A stretch of DNA of 64,000 bases from Treponema sp. (lineage in GTDB: Bacteria > Spirochaetota > Spirochaetia > Treponematales > Breznakiellaceae): positions 1 to 64,000 of the forward strand of contig WQSQ01000002.1 of the NCBI GenBank assembly GCA_009787775.1, given 5' to 3'. Shown piece by piece: positions 10,216-19,759 of the stretch. The position numbers were made by a program, and so were the translations under genes. Numbering within the stretch: the stretch's first letter is position 1; every line of letters begins with the position of its first letter. The notes under the pieces are model-generated. The model saw nothing but the letters and a program-made list of their open reading frames with translations. It did no database searches and had not been told where the DNA came from.

Positions 10216-11463
10216 TTACCTGTTCAGCCTTACCCAATCGGCCAGCCGTCTTTCCAGAGGAATGATTTCGGCTGTGCTGCCGCTTCGTGCGCGATCATTT
10301 AAATAGGGAAGCACTACACGCTCCTTAATAACAGTCCAGTTGGCAGGCAATGTATTTGTTTGTATAAAATATTCGGAAGGAGGCATCCTACCTAAAAGTT
10401 CTGGATAGAATTGCGGATAAATGTACTCAGTGACCGAACTTAATGCCGAGAATCCCCCGCTGATACCGAAAATATTTTCATTTATTCTGTTAAGCCTTGA
10501 ATATTCAAGGAGAAGCCGCTGGTTCTCGACTTTGAAAAACCACATAATAAAGGATCTTGCCGCTGCCTGCGATTTTGACCATTTTGGAATACCTAGATAA
10601 ACCGTATCATCGGTTATAAGTATTTGATCCTGTTCCATAATCCATCGGAAATCAATAATATTCATCGCATCATTGCCTAACAGGAATAGTTCGCCGCTTT
10701 CAATGTACGAGAATAAAATTCTTCCTGATTGAATAAGTCTTACAGGGGACTCAAAGAAATACTTGAATGTAAAATCTTCTTCGATCTGACTTGATGTATT
10801 AATTTCATTTGTCCAATTATTGATAAAAATTAAGGACTGCTCAAGCGCTGCAGAATCCCATACAAGCGGTTCACCTTCCGTGAATGATGTTCCGAATAAC
10901 GCTGCCGCAGTCAGTAGAAAATTACTATTCCATAGCGGCGAGAAACCCATCTGCGTGTACGAACCGCGGCTTTCCCTGTTGAAGTTAAGGCTTAATTCTT
11001 TTATCTCGTTAAAATCAATGGTAAACTGGTTGGAGACATCCTTTTCCCTATCCTTGGAAAAAATTAGAGCCGGAATGTTATATGATACCGGCAAAAGATA
11101 TTGATTGCGATCAATTCTGCCGTCTGCAAGGAGCCTCTGATAAAAAATGTTTCTTGAAAGTTTTTTTGATCCAAAAATGTTGTTTAATGATTTAAAGTAA
11201 ACTTCAGTAGATGAATTTTTCAGCCAGCTTGCAATAATAATATCCGGACTGTTTGTTCTGCTTAACCCCGCGGTTGGAAATTCCATGTATCGTACACTGA
11301 CTTTATAACGGTTTTGTACAGTGTTGTAATATTCACCGTACAGCGCAATTTCCGGATGATCTGTCCATATTTGAATTATTTGTATATCATCACATGAGAT
11401 TAGCGTAATTGCCATAAGCAAAATATAAGCAATTAAGCTTCGCTGTGTATTTTCTTGCTGCAT
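10216..11463 (-). CDS. Lipoprotein, extracellular solute-binding-like
   Basis: Lipobox-like ITLISCDD; overall resemblance to family 1 solute-binding proteins. Confidence 0.6.
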   Translation of the reverse strand: MQQENTQRSLIAYILLMAITLISCDDIQIIQIWTDHPEIALYGEYYNTVQNRYKVSVRYMEFPTAGLSRTNSPDIIIASWLKNSSTEVYFKSLNNIFGSKKLSRNIFYQRLLADGRIDRNQYLLPVSYNIPALIFSKDREKDVSNQFTIDFNEIKELSLNFNRESRGSYTQMGFSPLWNSNFLLTAAALFGTSFTEGEPLVWDSAALEQSLIFINNWTNEINTSSQIEEDFTFKYFFESPVRLIQSGRILFSYIESGELFLLGNDAMNIIDFRWIMEQDQILITDDTVYLGIPKWSKSQAAARSFIMWFFKVENQRLLLEYSRLNRINENIFGISGGFSALSSVTEYIYPQFYPELLGRMPPSEYFIQTNTLPANWTVIKERVVLPYLNDRARSGSTAEIIPLERRLADWVRLNR

Positions 11464-11570
11464 GGTGTAAGTGTATTTTTCCCCTATGTGCTTGTCAATC
11501 TATCGCTTGCAGGGTTGACTCTTTTAAAAATGTAAGATAGTGTGAAGTTAATTGATGAATTTTGGAGAGA

Positions 11571-11882
11571 ATGATGTACGCTCTGGTTGAATTTAAAGGG
11601 AAACAATATAAAGCCGAGAAGGGTGCTCTGCTTAAAGTCAGTAAAATTGATGCCAATCCGGGAACAACCGTTAATATTGATACGGTTCTTTTGGTTTCCG
11701 GTGATTCAGTGCTGGTAGGGAGTCCCTATGTTGAAGGCGCAAAGGTATCTGCGACTGTGGAATCACACGGAAAAGATGATAAAATTATAGTTTTTAAGTA
11801 CAAACCGAAAAAAGATTACCGGAGAAAGCAGGGACATAGACAGGAATACTCAATTATCAAGATTGAAAATATTTCTGCTTGA
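11571..11882 (+). CDS. rplU: 50S ribosomal protein L21
   Basis: MYALVEFKGKQYKAEKGALLKV...KYKPKKDYRRKQGHRQEYSIIKI; start refined from ORF 11562. Confidence 0.96.
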   Translation: MMYALVEFKGKQYKAEKGALLKVSKIDANPGTTVNIDTVLLVSGDSVLVGSPYVEGAKVSATVESHGKDDKIIVFKYKPKKDYRRKQGHRQEYSIIKIENISA

Positions 11883-11945
11883 TATGGGCTTTTCCTGCAG
11901 ATTAATGATCAAGCGGACTTATATAACAATTTTTCTGGTGTTTAA

Positions 11946-12281
11946 ATGATCGAGGTAGAAGCGGTCCTTGATAACAGCGGGATATTAAGGTCATGCAAAG
12001 TGTCGGGTCATTCGGGATCCGGGAGGGCAGGAACAGACATTGTCTGCGCCGCCGTATCGGTTCTGACAAGAACGGCTTTCAGCGTCCTTTCCGGCCGAAG
12101 GGGAATAGATGTTCGCGGCAACGCTCCGGAAAAAGGTCAATTTTGGCTGGAAGCCGGTTATACGGCAGAAGGGAAAGATTTTCTGTTTGCTGCCGGGGAA
12201 TTCCTGTTAAATGGACTCTTGTCAGTTTCTCAGGAATTTCCAGATAATTGTAGCTTGACAGTTAAAAATATCGGTTTTTAA
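11946..12281 (+). CDS. prp: Ribosomal-processing cysteine protease Prp
   Basis: [27 protein letters not shown] motif; located between rplU and rpmA. Confidence 0.92.
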   Translation: MIEVEAVLDNSGILRSCKVSGHSGSGRAGTDIVCAAVSVLTRTAFSVLSGRRGIDVRGNAPEKGQFWLEAGYTAEGKDFLFAAGEFLLNGLLSVSQEFPDNCSLTVKNIGF

Positions 12282-12307
12282 TTGTTTGCGTAAAGGTTAT
12301 AAAGAAA

Positions 12308-12347
12308 GGCGGTGTTCTGAAAGTTAGAATAACTTCTACGGACACCT
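12308..12347. repeat. Hairpin in the prp-rpmA intergenic region, similar to the 37.3 kb and 62.2 kb repeat hairpins
   Basis: GCGGTGTTCTGAAAGTTAGAATAACTTCTACGGACACC compared with GCGGTGTCCGAAAAGTATGAAATACTTGTTCGGACATC at 62.2 kb. Confidence 0.7.
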
Positions 12348-12373
12348 TCCTTGTTATTTCAGGAGGATATAAT

Positions 12374-12628
12374 ATGGCACGGAAACGCGGCGGAAGCGGT
12401 GCAAAAAACGGACGAGATTCAAATCCACAATATCTGGGAATAAAAACATCTGACGGCACTTTTGTAAAGGCCGGAACCGTAATTGCCCGACAGCGCGGGA
12501 CAAGGATTCACCCTGGAACAAATGTCGGCTGCGGCGGCGATTATACTCTCTTCGCGCTTGCTGACGGAAAGGTTAGTTTCCATGAACGCCGCGGCAGAAA
12601 ACTCGCTTCAATTGTAAGTGAAGGCTGA
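12374..12628 (+). CDS. rpmA: 50S ribosomal protein L27
   Basis: [61 protein letters not shown]. Confidence 0.97.
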   Translation: MARKRGGSGAKNGRDSNPQYLGIKTSDGTFVKAGTVIARQRGTRIHPGTNVGCGGDYTLFALADGKVSFHERRGRKLASIVSEG

Positions 12629-12650
12629 TTTATAATAATTTGATTGAAAT

Positions 12651-13769
12651 TTGGAAAAGTTTGCTGATGAAGCAGTAATTGAAGTATCCTCGGGGAGCGG
12701 CGGTAATGGTTGTGCGGCTTTTCGAAGGGAGAAGTATGTTCCCAGGGGCGGACCTTCAGGCGGAGACGGCGGCAGGGGAGGGGATGTTGTTTTCACTATC
12801 CGTAGTAATTTACGCACTCTTTCCCATTTAAGGTATAAGTTTAGTTTTAAGGCTCAGAACGGTCGCGATGGAGGTAATGCCGGCAAGTATGGCCATAATG
12901 GAGCGGATGTAATTATACCACTGCCGCCGGACTCACTAATCCGTAACGTGGAAACAAATGAATTAATACGCGATTTTTCACAAAATCAGGAAGACTTTAT
13001 TTTCCTCAAGGGCGGCAATGGCGGGTGGGGAAATATTCACTTTAAATCGTCAGTGAATCAAGCTCCAACTAAAGCCCTGGGCGGCAAACCAGGTATAACA
13101 ACAAAACTGATAGTTGAATTACAGATAATGGCTGATATCGGCCTTGTCGGTTTTCCAAATGCAGGTAAATCAAGCCTTCTAAACCACTTTACAGACGCAA
13201 GGCCTAAAATAGCCGCATATCCCTTTACAACAAAAATTCCTAATCTGGGTGTTCTGACAATAAAAGATAGAGATATCATCATTGCCGACATTCCAGGTCT
13301 TATCGAAGGAGCGTCAAAAGGAGCAGGGCTTGGCATACGTTTTTTAAAACATATTTCGCGGACAAAAGTCCTTGCGTTCTTAATCGATCTTTCTGATGAT
13401 AACTATCTTAATTCCTTTAATGTTTTATTAAATGAGCTTAATTCATATTCGCATCAGCTTACAGGCAAAAAACGGCTGCTTGTAGGGACAAAAACCGATT
13501 TAGAAAATATATCGTCTGGTAGTATGAATTACTGGTCTGCGAAAGAAAGGCTGTTTAATCTTGCGGAAAAATATCCTGAGGAGGATGTTTTTGGTATTTC
13601 TGTTTTTTCAGGCAGCGGAATAAAAGAGCTGTCCGGTGCATTTTTGCGTTTAACAGAAACAACCGGCAAAACGGATATATACATTGATTCAAGCGATGAA
13701 GATAACATTTTTTCTGATGATATTTATGGAAATGGTATAATGCCTGTTTCCAAACAGGAGTTAAAGTGA
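12651..13769 (+). CDS. obg: GTPase Obg/CgtA
   Basis: Gly-rich Obg fold (GGPSGGDGGRGGDVVF) and GFPNAGKSSLLN / DIPGLIEGASKGAGLGIRFLKH. Confidence 0.96.
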   Translation: MEKFADEAVIEVSSGSGGNGCAAFRREKYVPRGGPSGGDGGRGGDVVFTIRSNLRTLSHLRYKFSFKAQNGRDGGNAGKYGHNGADVIIPLPPDSLIRNVETNELIRDFSQNQEDFIFLKGGNGGWGNIHFKSSVNQAPTKALGGKPGITTKLIVELQIMADIGLVGFPNAGKSSLLNHFTDARPKIAAYPFTTKIPNLGVLTIKDRDIIIADIPGLIEGASKGAGLGIRFLKHISRTKVLAFLIDLSDDNYLNSFNVLLNELNSYSHQLTGKKRLLVGTKTDLENISSGSMNYWSAKERLFNLAEKYPEEDVFGISVFSGSGIKELSGAFLRLTETTGKTDIYIDSSDEDNIFSDDIYGNGIMPVSKQELK

Positions 13770-14950
13770 AACTTGGTATTTTTGGAGGCAGTTTTAATCC
13801 GGTTCATCTAGGACATCTTTTTTTGGCAGATAATGCAATTTATTCGTTAAAACTTGACAGGGTAATTTTTATTCCGGCATACCGTTCTCCCTTTAAACTT
13901 GACGATATCTCTGCAGTAAGCGTAAATGACAGGGTTGATATGCTCGCTGCTGCAATTACATGTGACGGAAGGTACATTATTGATAATTGTGAAGTCAAAA
14001 GAGAAGGTGTTTCATATACAATTAACACCATCGAAGATATCCTAATCCGTTATAACCTTGTGGAAAAACCTGTTTTAATTATCGGCGATGATGTTGCCTG
14101 TGATTTTCCAAAATGGAGAGAAAGTGAAAGAATTCTTCAATTGGCAGAAATTGCTGTTGCACATAGAATTAACTCTGCGGTTGTAAAATATCCCTTTCCG
14201 CATATCCAGATCGAAAACAATGTAATGGATATTTCTTCACATGATGTCAGGCAGAAGATAAAAGACGGAAACATCTGGCGCTCACTGGTGCCGCCCGAAG
14301 TCAAAGCAATTATTGAAGACAGGCGGCTTTACGGTTTACACAGTGTTCCTGAAAAAAATAATGATTTTTCGTATAGGCTAATTCAACGAATTGAGGCTGC
14401 AGCACGAGATGCTCTTAATACGGAAAGGTTCCTGCATTCAAGGAATACAGCCATTGCCGCGTACGATTTGTGCCTTCGTTACGGCATTAATCCAATGACC
14501 GGCTATCTTGCCGGGATTGCCCATGATCTTGCAAAGCAGCTTGACGGAAAGCAATTATTAAAAATATTAAAATCCAAAAATAACATTTTTAAGATATCAG
14601 CTCTTGAATACGAAAAACCAAATCTTCTGCACGGCAAGGCTGCCGCTGTATTGCTAAGGGAGCATTTCTACATTAATAATAAAGACGTGCTGGAAGCAGT
14701 TGCCTTTCATACTCTGGGAAGCGAGCATATGGGGCTTCTTGCAAAGATTGTTTATATTGCAGATAAAACCGAAATTTCAAGGAACATTGATCCCGCGTTA
14801 AGGAAAATGTGTCTGAAAGGATCTAAGGAAAGCGATTTAGACAGTATTCTTTATGTCGTATTGGAAAAAACAATTGTTAAGTTAAAGTCAAAGGAACTGG
14901 ATTTATCAAATGACACATTAATGCTACTGGAGAAAATTAGAAAAAGATAA
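13766..14950 (+). CDS. nadD: NadD (nicotinate-nucleotide adenylyltransferase) fused to a YqeK-like HD hydrolase domain
   Basis: N-term GIFGGSFNPVHLGHLFLAD; C-term AYDLCLRYGINPMTGYLAGIAHDLAKQ...HGKAAAVLLRE...AVAFHTLGSEHMGLLAKIVYIADKTE. Confidence 0.9.
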   Translation: MKLGIFGGSFNPVHLGHLFLADNAIYSLKLDRVIFIPAYRSPFKLDDISAVSVNDRVDMLAAAITCDGRYIIDNCEVKREGVSYTINTIEDILIRYNLVEKPVLIIGDDVACDFPKWRESERILQLAEIAVAHRINSAVVKYPFPHIQIENNVMDISSHDVRQKIKDGNIWRSLVPPEVKAIIEDRRLYGLHSVPEKNNDFSYRLIQRIEAAARDALNTERFLHSRNTAIAAYDLCLRYGINPMTGYLAGIAHDLAKQLDGKQLLKILKSKNNIFKISALEYEKPNLLHGKAAAVLLREHFYINNKDVLEAVAFHTLGSEHMGLLAKIVYIADKTEISRNIDPALRKMCLKGSKESDLDSILYVVLEKTIVKLKSKELDLSNDTLMLLEKIRKR

Positions 14951-15055
14951 TCGGAAAAACTTTTAGTTATGGGTTTTCTGGCAGGATTACATAGCAGATA
15001 TTGCTGTATAATTGCGAATTTCTGCTATTCATAAACTATTATTAAGGAGTAAATA

Positions 15056-16264
15056 TTGAAAGTTCAAAAAAGCGATTCTTCGTTTCTGCTGCTTGGTTTA
15101 ATAATTTTTCTGCTTGTTTTTGGAACAGTCTTTTCAATATTAACATTTCGTAGCAATCCTGTGGGAGATGCTGTTTCTGATAACCGTGTTATCAATACTC
15201 TGTTTGTAATCGAAGATAATAAAATACCGCTCAGCACATATGTGCTTATGTATTATCCAGGTACAAAACGCGCTGCCATTTTTGATATACCCGGTGATCT
15301 TGGGCTTTTGATTTCCAGAATCAACCGTGTAGATCGTATAGACAGAGTTTATGATCCTGCAAGGATCAACAGTTATGAGAGTGAAATTGAGAAACTTTTA
15401 GGCATTGATATTAATTTTTCAATTGTTATTACAAAGGAAAATCTGGTTTCCCTGGTTGATCTTCTTGAAGGAGTCGAGATTTTTATTCCCTCTTCTGTAT
15501 TCTACCGTGATGATAACGGGATCATTTTATTTCCTTCCGGTATGACTGTTTTAGACGGTGATAAGGCAAGTCTTTATGCTGTCTACAGTCTGCCTCACGA
15601 AGACAGCGAAGTGGAAGTGTTCCGCAGGCAGCGTTTTTTTCTTGGTCTTGTTAATCGTCAGATTCAAATGAATGAAAACCTTAAAAATCCCGATGTGGCA
15701 AAGATGTATTATTCTCTTTTTAAAACCGGAATGAATCAGAATACTTTAATTAATCTGTTTAATGAATTTACGAACATTGATACAAACAGGACCAATATAC
15801 AATCAGTCAGCGGGAGTTTGCGGGAAGTATCGGAGCAAATGCTGATTATTCCGCACTGGGACGGAAGTTTGATAAAAGAGATTGTCCGGCAGACATTGGG
15901 AACGCTCACCCGCGAAATTGAAGATCATTTAATCGAACGCAGCTTGACCGTAGAAATATTAAACGGGACAGCAGTTAACGGGCTTGCAGGCAGGACTGCT
16001 GATATGTTTAGAAGTTTCGGTTTTGATGTAATTTCAATCGGGAATGCAGATCACAGTAATTATGACAGTACTGTTATCATTCACCGCGCGGGAGATCAAC
16101 ACCTTGTTAATGCTTTTGCCGAAATTATCCGTTGTACAAATATCCGCCGTGAGATGTCGGAAGAGCAGGAAGGAAACATTATGAATATTGATATTGAATA
16201 CAAAGCAGATATAACCCTGCTTATTGGAAGGAATTTTAATGGAAGATATGTTACTGGAGAATAG
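15056..16264 (+). CDS. LytR-CpsA-Psr (LCP)-like protein with LytR C-terminal domain
   Basis: Membrane anchor, IPGDLG..., SLTVEILNGTAVNGLAGRTADMFRSFGFDVISIGNAD (LytR_C). Confidence 0.75.
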   Translation: MKVQKSDSSFLLLGLIIFLLVFGTVFSILTFRSNPVGDAVSDNRVINTLFVIEDNKIPLSTYVLMYYPGTKRAAIFDIPGDLGLLISRINRVDRIDRVYDPARINSYESEIEKLLGIDINFSIVITKENLVSLVDLLEGVEIFIPSSVFYRDDNGIILFPSGMTVLDGDKASLYAVYSLPHEDSEVEVFRRQRFFLGLVNRQIQMNENLKNPDVAKMYYSLFKTGMNQNTLINLFNEFTNIDTNRTNIQSVSGSLREVSEQMLIIPHWDGSLIKEIVRQTLGTLTREIEDHLIERSLTVEILNGTAVNGLAGRTADMFRSFGFDVISIGNADHSNYDSTVIIHRAGDQHLVNAFAEIIRCTNIRREMSEEQEGNIMNIDIEYKADITLLIGRNFNGRYVTGE

Positions 16265-16625
16265 TAATAAAGTGAACAGTGAACCGCATCCGAAAGATGT
16301 GAAGATGATTGCCGATTTTTTACTTGATCACAGGGGAGAGGATGTGTCTGTCATGGATCTTCGCGGTATCTGTAACTGGACTGATTTTTTCATTATTGCA
16401 ACAGTCTCAAGCAGAACACATATGGATGGGATAAATCGGCACCTTAAGACATTTTGCCGTGATAATAAAATCGACATTTTAAATGGCTCTGGTAAAAATA
16501 ACGACGATGAATGGCGATTGATCGACCTTGGGTTAATAATCATACACCTAATGACTTCCGACACACGGGAATTTTACGGCCTTGAGCGGCTCTGGGCTCC
16601 TATTCCGCAAAAACAACAATCATGA
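16239..16625 (+). CDS. rsfS: Ribosomal silencing factor RsfS
   Basis: VSVMDLRGICNWTDFFIIATVSSRTHMDGI...EWRLIDLGLIIIHLMTSDTREFYGLERLW; start refined from 16224, overlaps the LCP gene. Confidence 0.92.
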   Translation: MEDMLLENSNKVNSEPHPKDVKMIADFLLDHRGEDVSVMDLRGICNWTDFFIIATVSSRTHMDGINRHLKTFCRDNKIDILNGSGKNNDDEWRLIDLGLIIIHLMTSDTREFYGLERLWAPIPQKQQS

Positions 16626-16702
16626 AACACGGAACTCCTCCCGATTCTGCGGCAGTTATTAACGTCCCGTGTAAATCAATTTTTATATAGTTTCATGATT
16701 AA

Positions 16703-17053
16703 TTATTCTTCGTCATCCCAGTCTTCATCCTCGTCTTCGTAATCATCATCATCTTCGTCTTCGTAATCATCATCATCTTCGTCTTCGTAATCATCATCAT
16801 CTTCGTCTTCATCCTCTTCATCGTCGTCATCTAAATCGTCTTCATCATCGTAGTCGTCTTCAGTGTCGTCATTAAAATCATCATCATCAATGTCATCGTC
16901 ACTGTAACTGTTGAAGATGAAATCCGGTAATTCACTGTTATCAGACTCGTAAGCAGCACTTTCGTATATTTGCATTAGTGCCAGCTCATCCTGTTCCGTA
17001 GCTTGACTAGGAACCTTCGCCGTATTGCTGTTATGCGGTAGATTCAGAATCAT
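16703..17053 (-). CDS. Highly acidic Asp/Glu-rich repeat protein of unknown function
   Basis: 116 aa; C-terminal half almost entirely D/E/Y with an 8-aa repeat YEDEDDDD. Confidence 0.6.
   Translation of the reverse strand: MILNLPHNSNTAKVPSQATEQDELALMQIYESAAYESDNSELPDFIFNSYSDDDIDDDDFNDDTEDDYDDEDDLDDDDEEDEDEDDDDYEDEDDDDYEDEDDDDYEDEDEDWDDEE
16741..16812. repeat. 24-bp in-frame tandem repeat, three near-identical copies
   Basis: AATCATCATCATCTTCGTCTTCGT at 16741, 16765 and 16789 (last copy ends ...TTCAT). Confidence 0.92.
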
Positions 17054-17231
17054 AATGCTCTCCCTTATAATTGATATTCTCTTGAATCTAAACTGAATTG
17101 AGAAACAAATAACTTCTCTCTAGAAACATAAGGGAGGATATATTATTTTGTCAACAGGTTTTTTTAATTTCTGTAAATATATTATTTGAGAATGTTCCAT
17201 AAGCCAACATGGTTTTGAAATAAACTCATTT

Positions 17232-18155
17232 ATGCTATTCTGCGAGTATATGCCCGTAAAAATAAATAATATCACTGTTTTTGCGCCTGCAAAAGTGAAC
17301 CTTCATCTTGCAATTCTTGACAAGCGTCAAGATGGTTTTCATAACCTTGAAAGTGTCTTTTTGGCTGTAGATTTTGGGGATACATTACATTTTAAATTAA
17401 ATAATGATGAATGTGAAACGGAAAATACGGAGATAGAGGTAATTTATGATAGGAATGAGGCCCGGATAGAACCTTTTTCTATACCTTTACAGGATAATAT
17501 TATTTTTAAAGCTATTTCGCTTTTTCGGGAAAAAACCGGTTTTTACCAGAAAATTGTAGCGAAAGTAGAAAAACGTATTCCTATTGGCAGCGGCCTTGGT
17601 GGAGGTTCTTCTGATGCTGCGGCAACCCTCCTTGCTTTGAATAAGATGGCTGGTTTTTTATGCAGCCATCAGGATCTCCTTGATATGGCGTTAACACTAG
17701 GCAGTGATGTTCCCTTCTTTATACATGAAACCTCCGGTTCTTATGTTTCAAATAGAGGAGAAAAAATTACGCCTTTTAAGGCTCCTTTAATGTACCTTGT
17801 TCTTGTAAATCCAGGATTTTCAAGCGATACCGCAGCTGCTTTCCGACTCCTTGATGAGTATCGCGCTCTAAATCCAACTAATGTATTAAATAATAATTAT
17901 GTGTACTTCATACCCACGTGTGAAAATTTTCGAAATGACTTTTTACAGGTTTTTAATGAAAGCGAGAAATCGGTATACTGCAGGATAATTTTGCAATTGC
18001 AGGAGGCAGGTGCGGATTTTGTAAATCTTTCCGGTTCCGGTTCAACATGTTTTGGGGTTTTTAAAGATGCGGAACATGCTCAAAAAGCTGCTGTATCAAT
18101 AAACGGCAATTGGAAATTTGTCAAAATGGTAAAAACATTCTTTATGAGCTGCTAA
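17232..18155 (+). CDS. ispE: 4-diphosphocytidyl-2-C-methyl-D-erythritol kinase
   Basis: APAKVNLHLAILDKRQDGFHNLESVF, PIGSGLGGGSSDAAATL, LSGSGSTCFGVF; ATG at 17250 also possible. Confidence 0.95.
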   Translation: MLFCEYMPVKINNITVFAPAKVNLHLAILDKRQDGFHNLESVFLAVDFGDTLHFKLNNDECETENTEIEVIYDRNEARIEPFSIPLQDNIIFKAISLFREKTGFYQKIVAKVEKRIPIGSGLGGGSSDAAATLLALNKMAGFLCSHQDLLDMALTLGSDVPFFIHETSGSYVSNRGEKITPFKAPLMYLVLVNPGFSSDTAAAFRLLDEYRALNPTNVLNNNYVYFIPTCENFRNDFLQVFNESEKSVYCRIILQLQEAGADFVNLSGSGSTCFGVFKDAEHAQKAAVSINGNWKFVKMVKTFFMSC

Positions 18156-18337
18156 TACTCAATATTCATATTATAAACATGTAAATACATAGAAATGTCA
18201 AATAAAAAAGTAATTAATTTACTTGCTTTCATGACAATTCAATAGTACAATGTAAATAACTTGGGCTTAATACATGATAAGCATTCCGAAGAAGCTGGTA
18301 TTAAGATTTAAAATTTGGACCTCAGAGGAGAGGAGCT

Positions 18338-18628
18338 ATGGAAATAACAGATATCAGGGTCCGTAAGGTGACCGGCGGCGGTAAGCCGAAGGCCTATGTA
18401 ACAGTGACTTTTGACGATTGCTTTGTGGTTCATAATATAAAGATCATTGAGGGTAAGACAGGAGTTTTTATCGCTATGCCCAGTCGGAAGACTCGTGCCG
18501 GTGAATATAAGGATGTCGCCCATCCGATTCATCCTGAGTTCAGGGCCGAATTACAAAAACGCATTTTGGAAAAGTATGATTCCGGTGATGTTGATGTGGT
18601 CGCTGACGGATCTGACGATAATGATTGA
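18338..18628 (+). CDS. spoVG: SpoVG family RNA/DNA-binding regulator
   Basis: [11 protein letters not shown]..., [42 protein letters not shown]. Confidence 0.97.
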   Translation: MEITDIRVRKVTGGGKPKAYVTVTFDDCFVVHNIKIIEGKTGVFIAMPSRKTRAGEYKDVAHPIHPEFRAELQKRILEKYDSGDVDVVADGSDDND

Positions 18629-18763
18629 TGATGGATGCGGAATGATTAATCGGGTATAACTTTTTAATTATTCCGTATTCAAAACTTTGCATCAGCCGCT
18701 TTCTTTGTAAACCTCTTGATTTAATTATTCAGTTCTTGTTATTCTCGTACATAGTGTTTATAA

Positions 18764-18835
18764 TGGGATGTCGGCAAGTGGTAAGCCACCGGTCTTTGGA
18801 GCCGGTATTCACAGGTTCGAATCCTGTCGTCCCAG
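18764..18835 (+). tRNA. tRNA-Gln (anticodon TTG)
   Basis: Acceptor TGGGATG/CGTCCCA, anticodon stem CCGGT-CTTTGGA-GCCGG, T-arm ACAGG-TTCGAAT-CCTGT. Confidence 0.95.
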
Positions 18836-18875
18836 TAGGGGTCAATCCCGGTAATTCTTTATTGAGGTTATTTAT

Positions 18876-19577
18876 ATGAGCAAGGTTATATTACAAGCAA
18901 AAAACCGTAAGAAATACGGTTCCGCCGAATCCCGTAGGCTTAGGAGGAACGGTAGAATTCCTGCTGTAATCTACGGAAGATCCGGTAATGCTGTTTCCAT
19001 CGATCTGGATTCCGTTGAATTTGTAAAAGGTACAAAAGGTATCTCTGAAAGTACCATTGTTAAGATTGCCGTAGAGGATAAAGCATATGACGCTTTTGTT
19101 AAAGGTACCCAAAGAAATATCATAGACGGTAATATTCTCCATATTGATTTTTACGAGGTTGAAAGTGGTGTCTCCCTCAGAGCAAAAGTCTCTCTTATTC
19201 TACATGGGAATCCCATTGGCGTGCGCGAAGGCGGTATACTGGAAACGCCTCTTCACGAAATTGAGATTGAATGTCTTCCAAAAGATCTGCCTGAAAGGAT
19301 CGAAATTGACATTTCCGGGCTTAAAGCCAATCAATCCCTGCATGTCAGGGATATTGTTCTTGGCGAGGGTGTCAAGCTTCTTTCCAATCCAGATCAAGTT
19401 ATAGCTCTTGTTAAATTCGCCAAAGCTGAAACTGCCGCCGCAGTTACTGCCGATTCTGCTGCTGCTGTTCCTGCTACAGGCACTGCTGCTCCAACAACTG
19501 TAACAGATAAAAAAGCCGCCACTGCCGCTGCCGCTCCTGCTGCCGCAGGTAAGAAATCAGCTGCCGATAAAAAATAA
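18876..19577 (+). CDS. rplY: 50S ribosomal protein L25 (CTC type) with Ala-rich C-terminal extension
   Basis: LQAKNRKKYGSAESRRLRRNGRIPAVIYGRSG; C-terminal low-complexity AAAPAAAGKKSAADKK. Confidence 0.94.
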   Translation: MSKVILQAKNRKKYGSAESRRLRRNGRIPAVIYGRSGNAVSIDLDSVEFVKGTKGISESTIVKIAVEDKAYDAFVKGTQRNIIDGNILHIDFYEVESGVSLRAKVSLILHGNPIGVREGGILETPLHEIEIECLPKDLPERIEIDISGLKANQSLHVRDIVLGEGVKLLSNPDQVIALVKFAKAETAAAVTADSAAAVPATGTAAPTTVTDKKAATAAAAPAAAGKKSAADKK

Positions 19578-19586
19578 CATTAAGTT

Positions 19587-19631
19587 AGTTGAGTTTTTTC
19601 CGAAAACTAAAGTTTTGGAAAAAGCTCAGTT
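19587..19631. repeat. Imperfect palindrome downstream of rplY, related to the 1586-1641 palindrome
   Basis: AGTTGAGTTTTTTCCGAAAACT / AGTTTTGGAAAAAGCTCAGTT; could also act as a terminator. Confidence 0.65.
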
Positions 19632-19759
19632 GATTTTAATACGGAATATTAATGATTTTTTCATTTCTTCCTTCAATGCGTCTTCTGCTCCGTTGTGGTA
19701 AGAATGAAAATTTGTTTTAGGCACAGAATTAGTTTGGAATCATTGGTGAGAAGCTAAGA

